A DNA stretch of 64,000 nt from contig JAMCWR010000073.1 of assembly GCA_023480665.1 (NCBI GenBank), positions 1 through 64,000 of the forward strand, written 5' to 3'. The DNA comes from Gammaproteobacteria bacterium (GTDB taxonomy: Bacteria > Pseudomonadota > Gammaproteobacteria > UBA9339). Made by a program: the position numbers and the translations under genes. Below, piece after piece: positions 63,929 through 64,000 of this stretch (position 1 is the first letter of the stretch; the number at the start of each line of letters is the position of its first letter). Below the pieces are notes generated by a model. It was not told the origin of the DNA, made no database searches, and saw nothing but the letters and a program-made list of their open reading frames with translations.

Positions 63929-64000
63929 ACTAAATTTACCCCTTATCTCTCATACATAGAATTTCGTGATATTTATGATGATTATTTTAAGTAATGTTTA

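Overview
The window is a low-GC stretch of a Gram-negative gammaproteobacterial chromosome. Core markers are lpxH (lipid A), nlpD, mltB, mltD, rlpA, rodA, pilV/W/X, csrA, comEA, pepN, dnaQ-rnhA and trmB. Several traits point, by inference, to the order Legionellales (Legionella/Coxiella relatives): a complete mevalonate pathway instead of visible MEP genes, two CsrA paralogs, and a two-gene cassette that looks like secreted effectors (a 1505-residue TPR protein and an ankyrin protein). No rRNA, phage genes, complete insertion sequence or CRISPR array was seen.

Layout. 0-2.7 kb: MATE exporter and an ArsM-type arsenite methyltransferase. 2.7-10 kb: one tight operon, eno-ftsB-HMG-CoA reductase-HMG-CoA synthase-two GHMP kinases-mvaD/idi, where the last gene fuses diphosphomevalonate decarboxylase to type I IPP isomerase. 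10.4-11.3 kb: outer-membrane barrel protein. 11.4-17.4 kb: the effector-like cassette, bounded on both sides by copies of the same degenerate transposon-derived repeat. 17.4-20 kb: ECF transporter (T, A, S) with thiamine pyrophosphokinase, probably thiamine salvage. 20-25 kb: FucP/FucU/FucI-like/D-ribulokinase-like sugar operon. 25-27.8 kb: class I aldolase with an unusual HD plus cyclic-nucleotide-binding-like protein. 28.3-33.5 kb: surE, nlpD, recO, lpxH, NIF3-like, cysteine desulfurase, trmJ. 34-39.5 kb: Cys/His-clustered Lys/Ala-rich exported peptide, comEA, pepN, dnaQ, rnhA, yafS-like. 39.5-48.3 kb: mltD, cysS, a phosphoribosyltransferase broken by one stop codon, hemW, type 4 UDG, trmB, tRNA-Gly(CCC), asmA family, tRNA-Phe(GAA). 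48.3-52 kb: accessory region with csrA-HTH-csrA, a candidate small RNA, a methyltransferase and an unrecognised 445-residue protein. 52-64 kb: transsulfuration enzyme, galU, pilVWX, birA, an SDR, ybeY-phoH, rodA-mltB-TPR/methyltransferase-rlpA.

How the parts fit. The mevalonate operon would convert acetyl-CoA-derived HMG-CoA to IPP and DMAPP. The envelope genes (ftsB, nlpD, mltD, rodA, mltB, rlpA, lpxH) cover cell-wall and lipid A work. The sugar operon plausibly turns L-fucose or D-arabinose into a ketose phosphate. Two kinds of short interspersed repeat recur between genes: REP-like palindromes with a GTTGGGTC...GACCCAAC core, and an AT-rich repeat with a TTGATTTTAAACGA core. All gene calls rest on reading motifs, without database searches.
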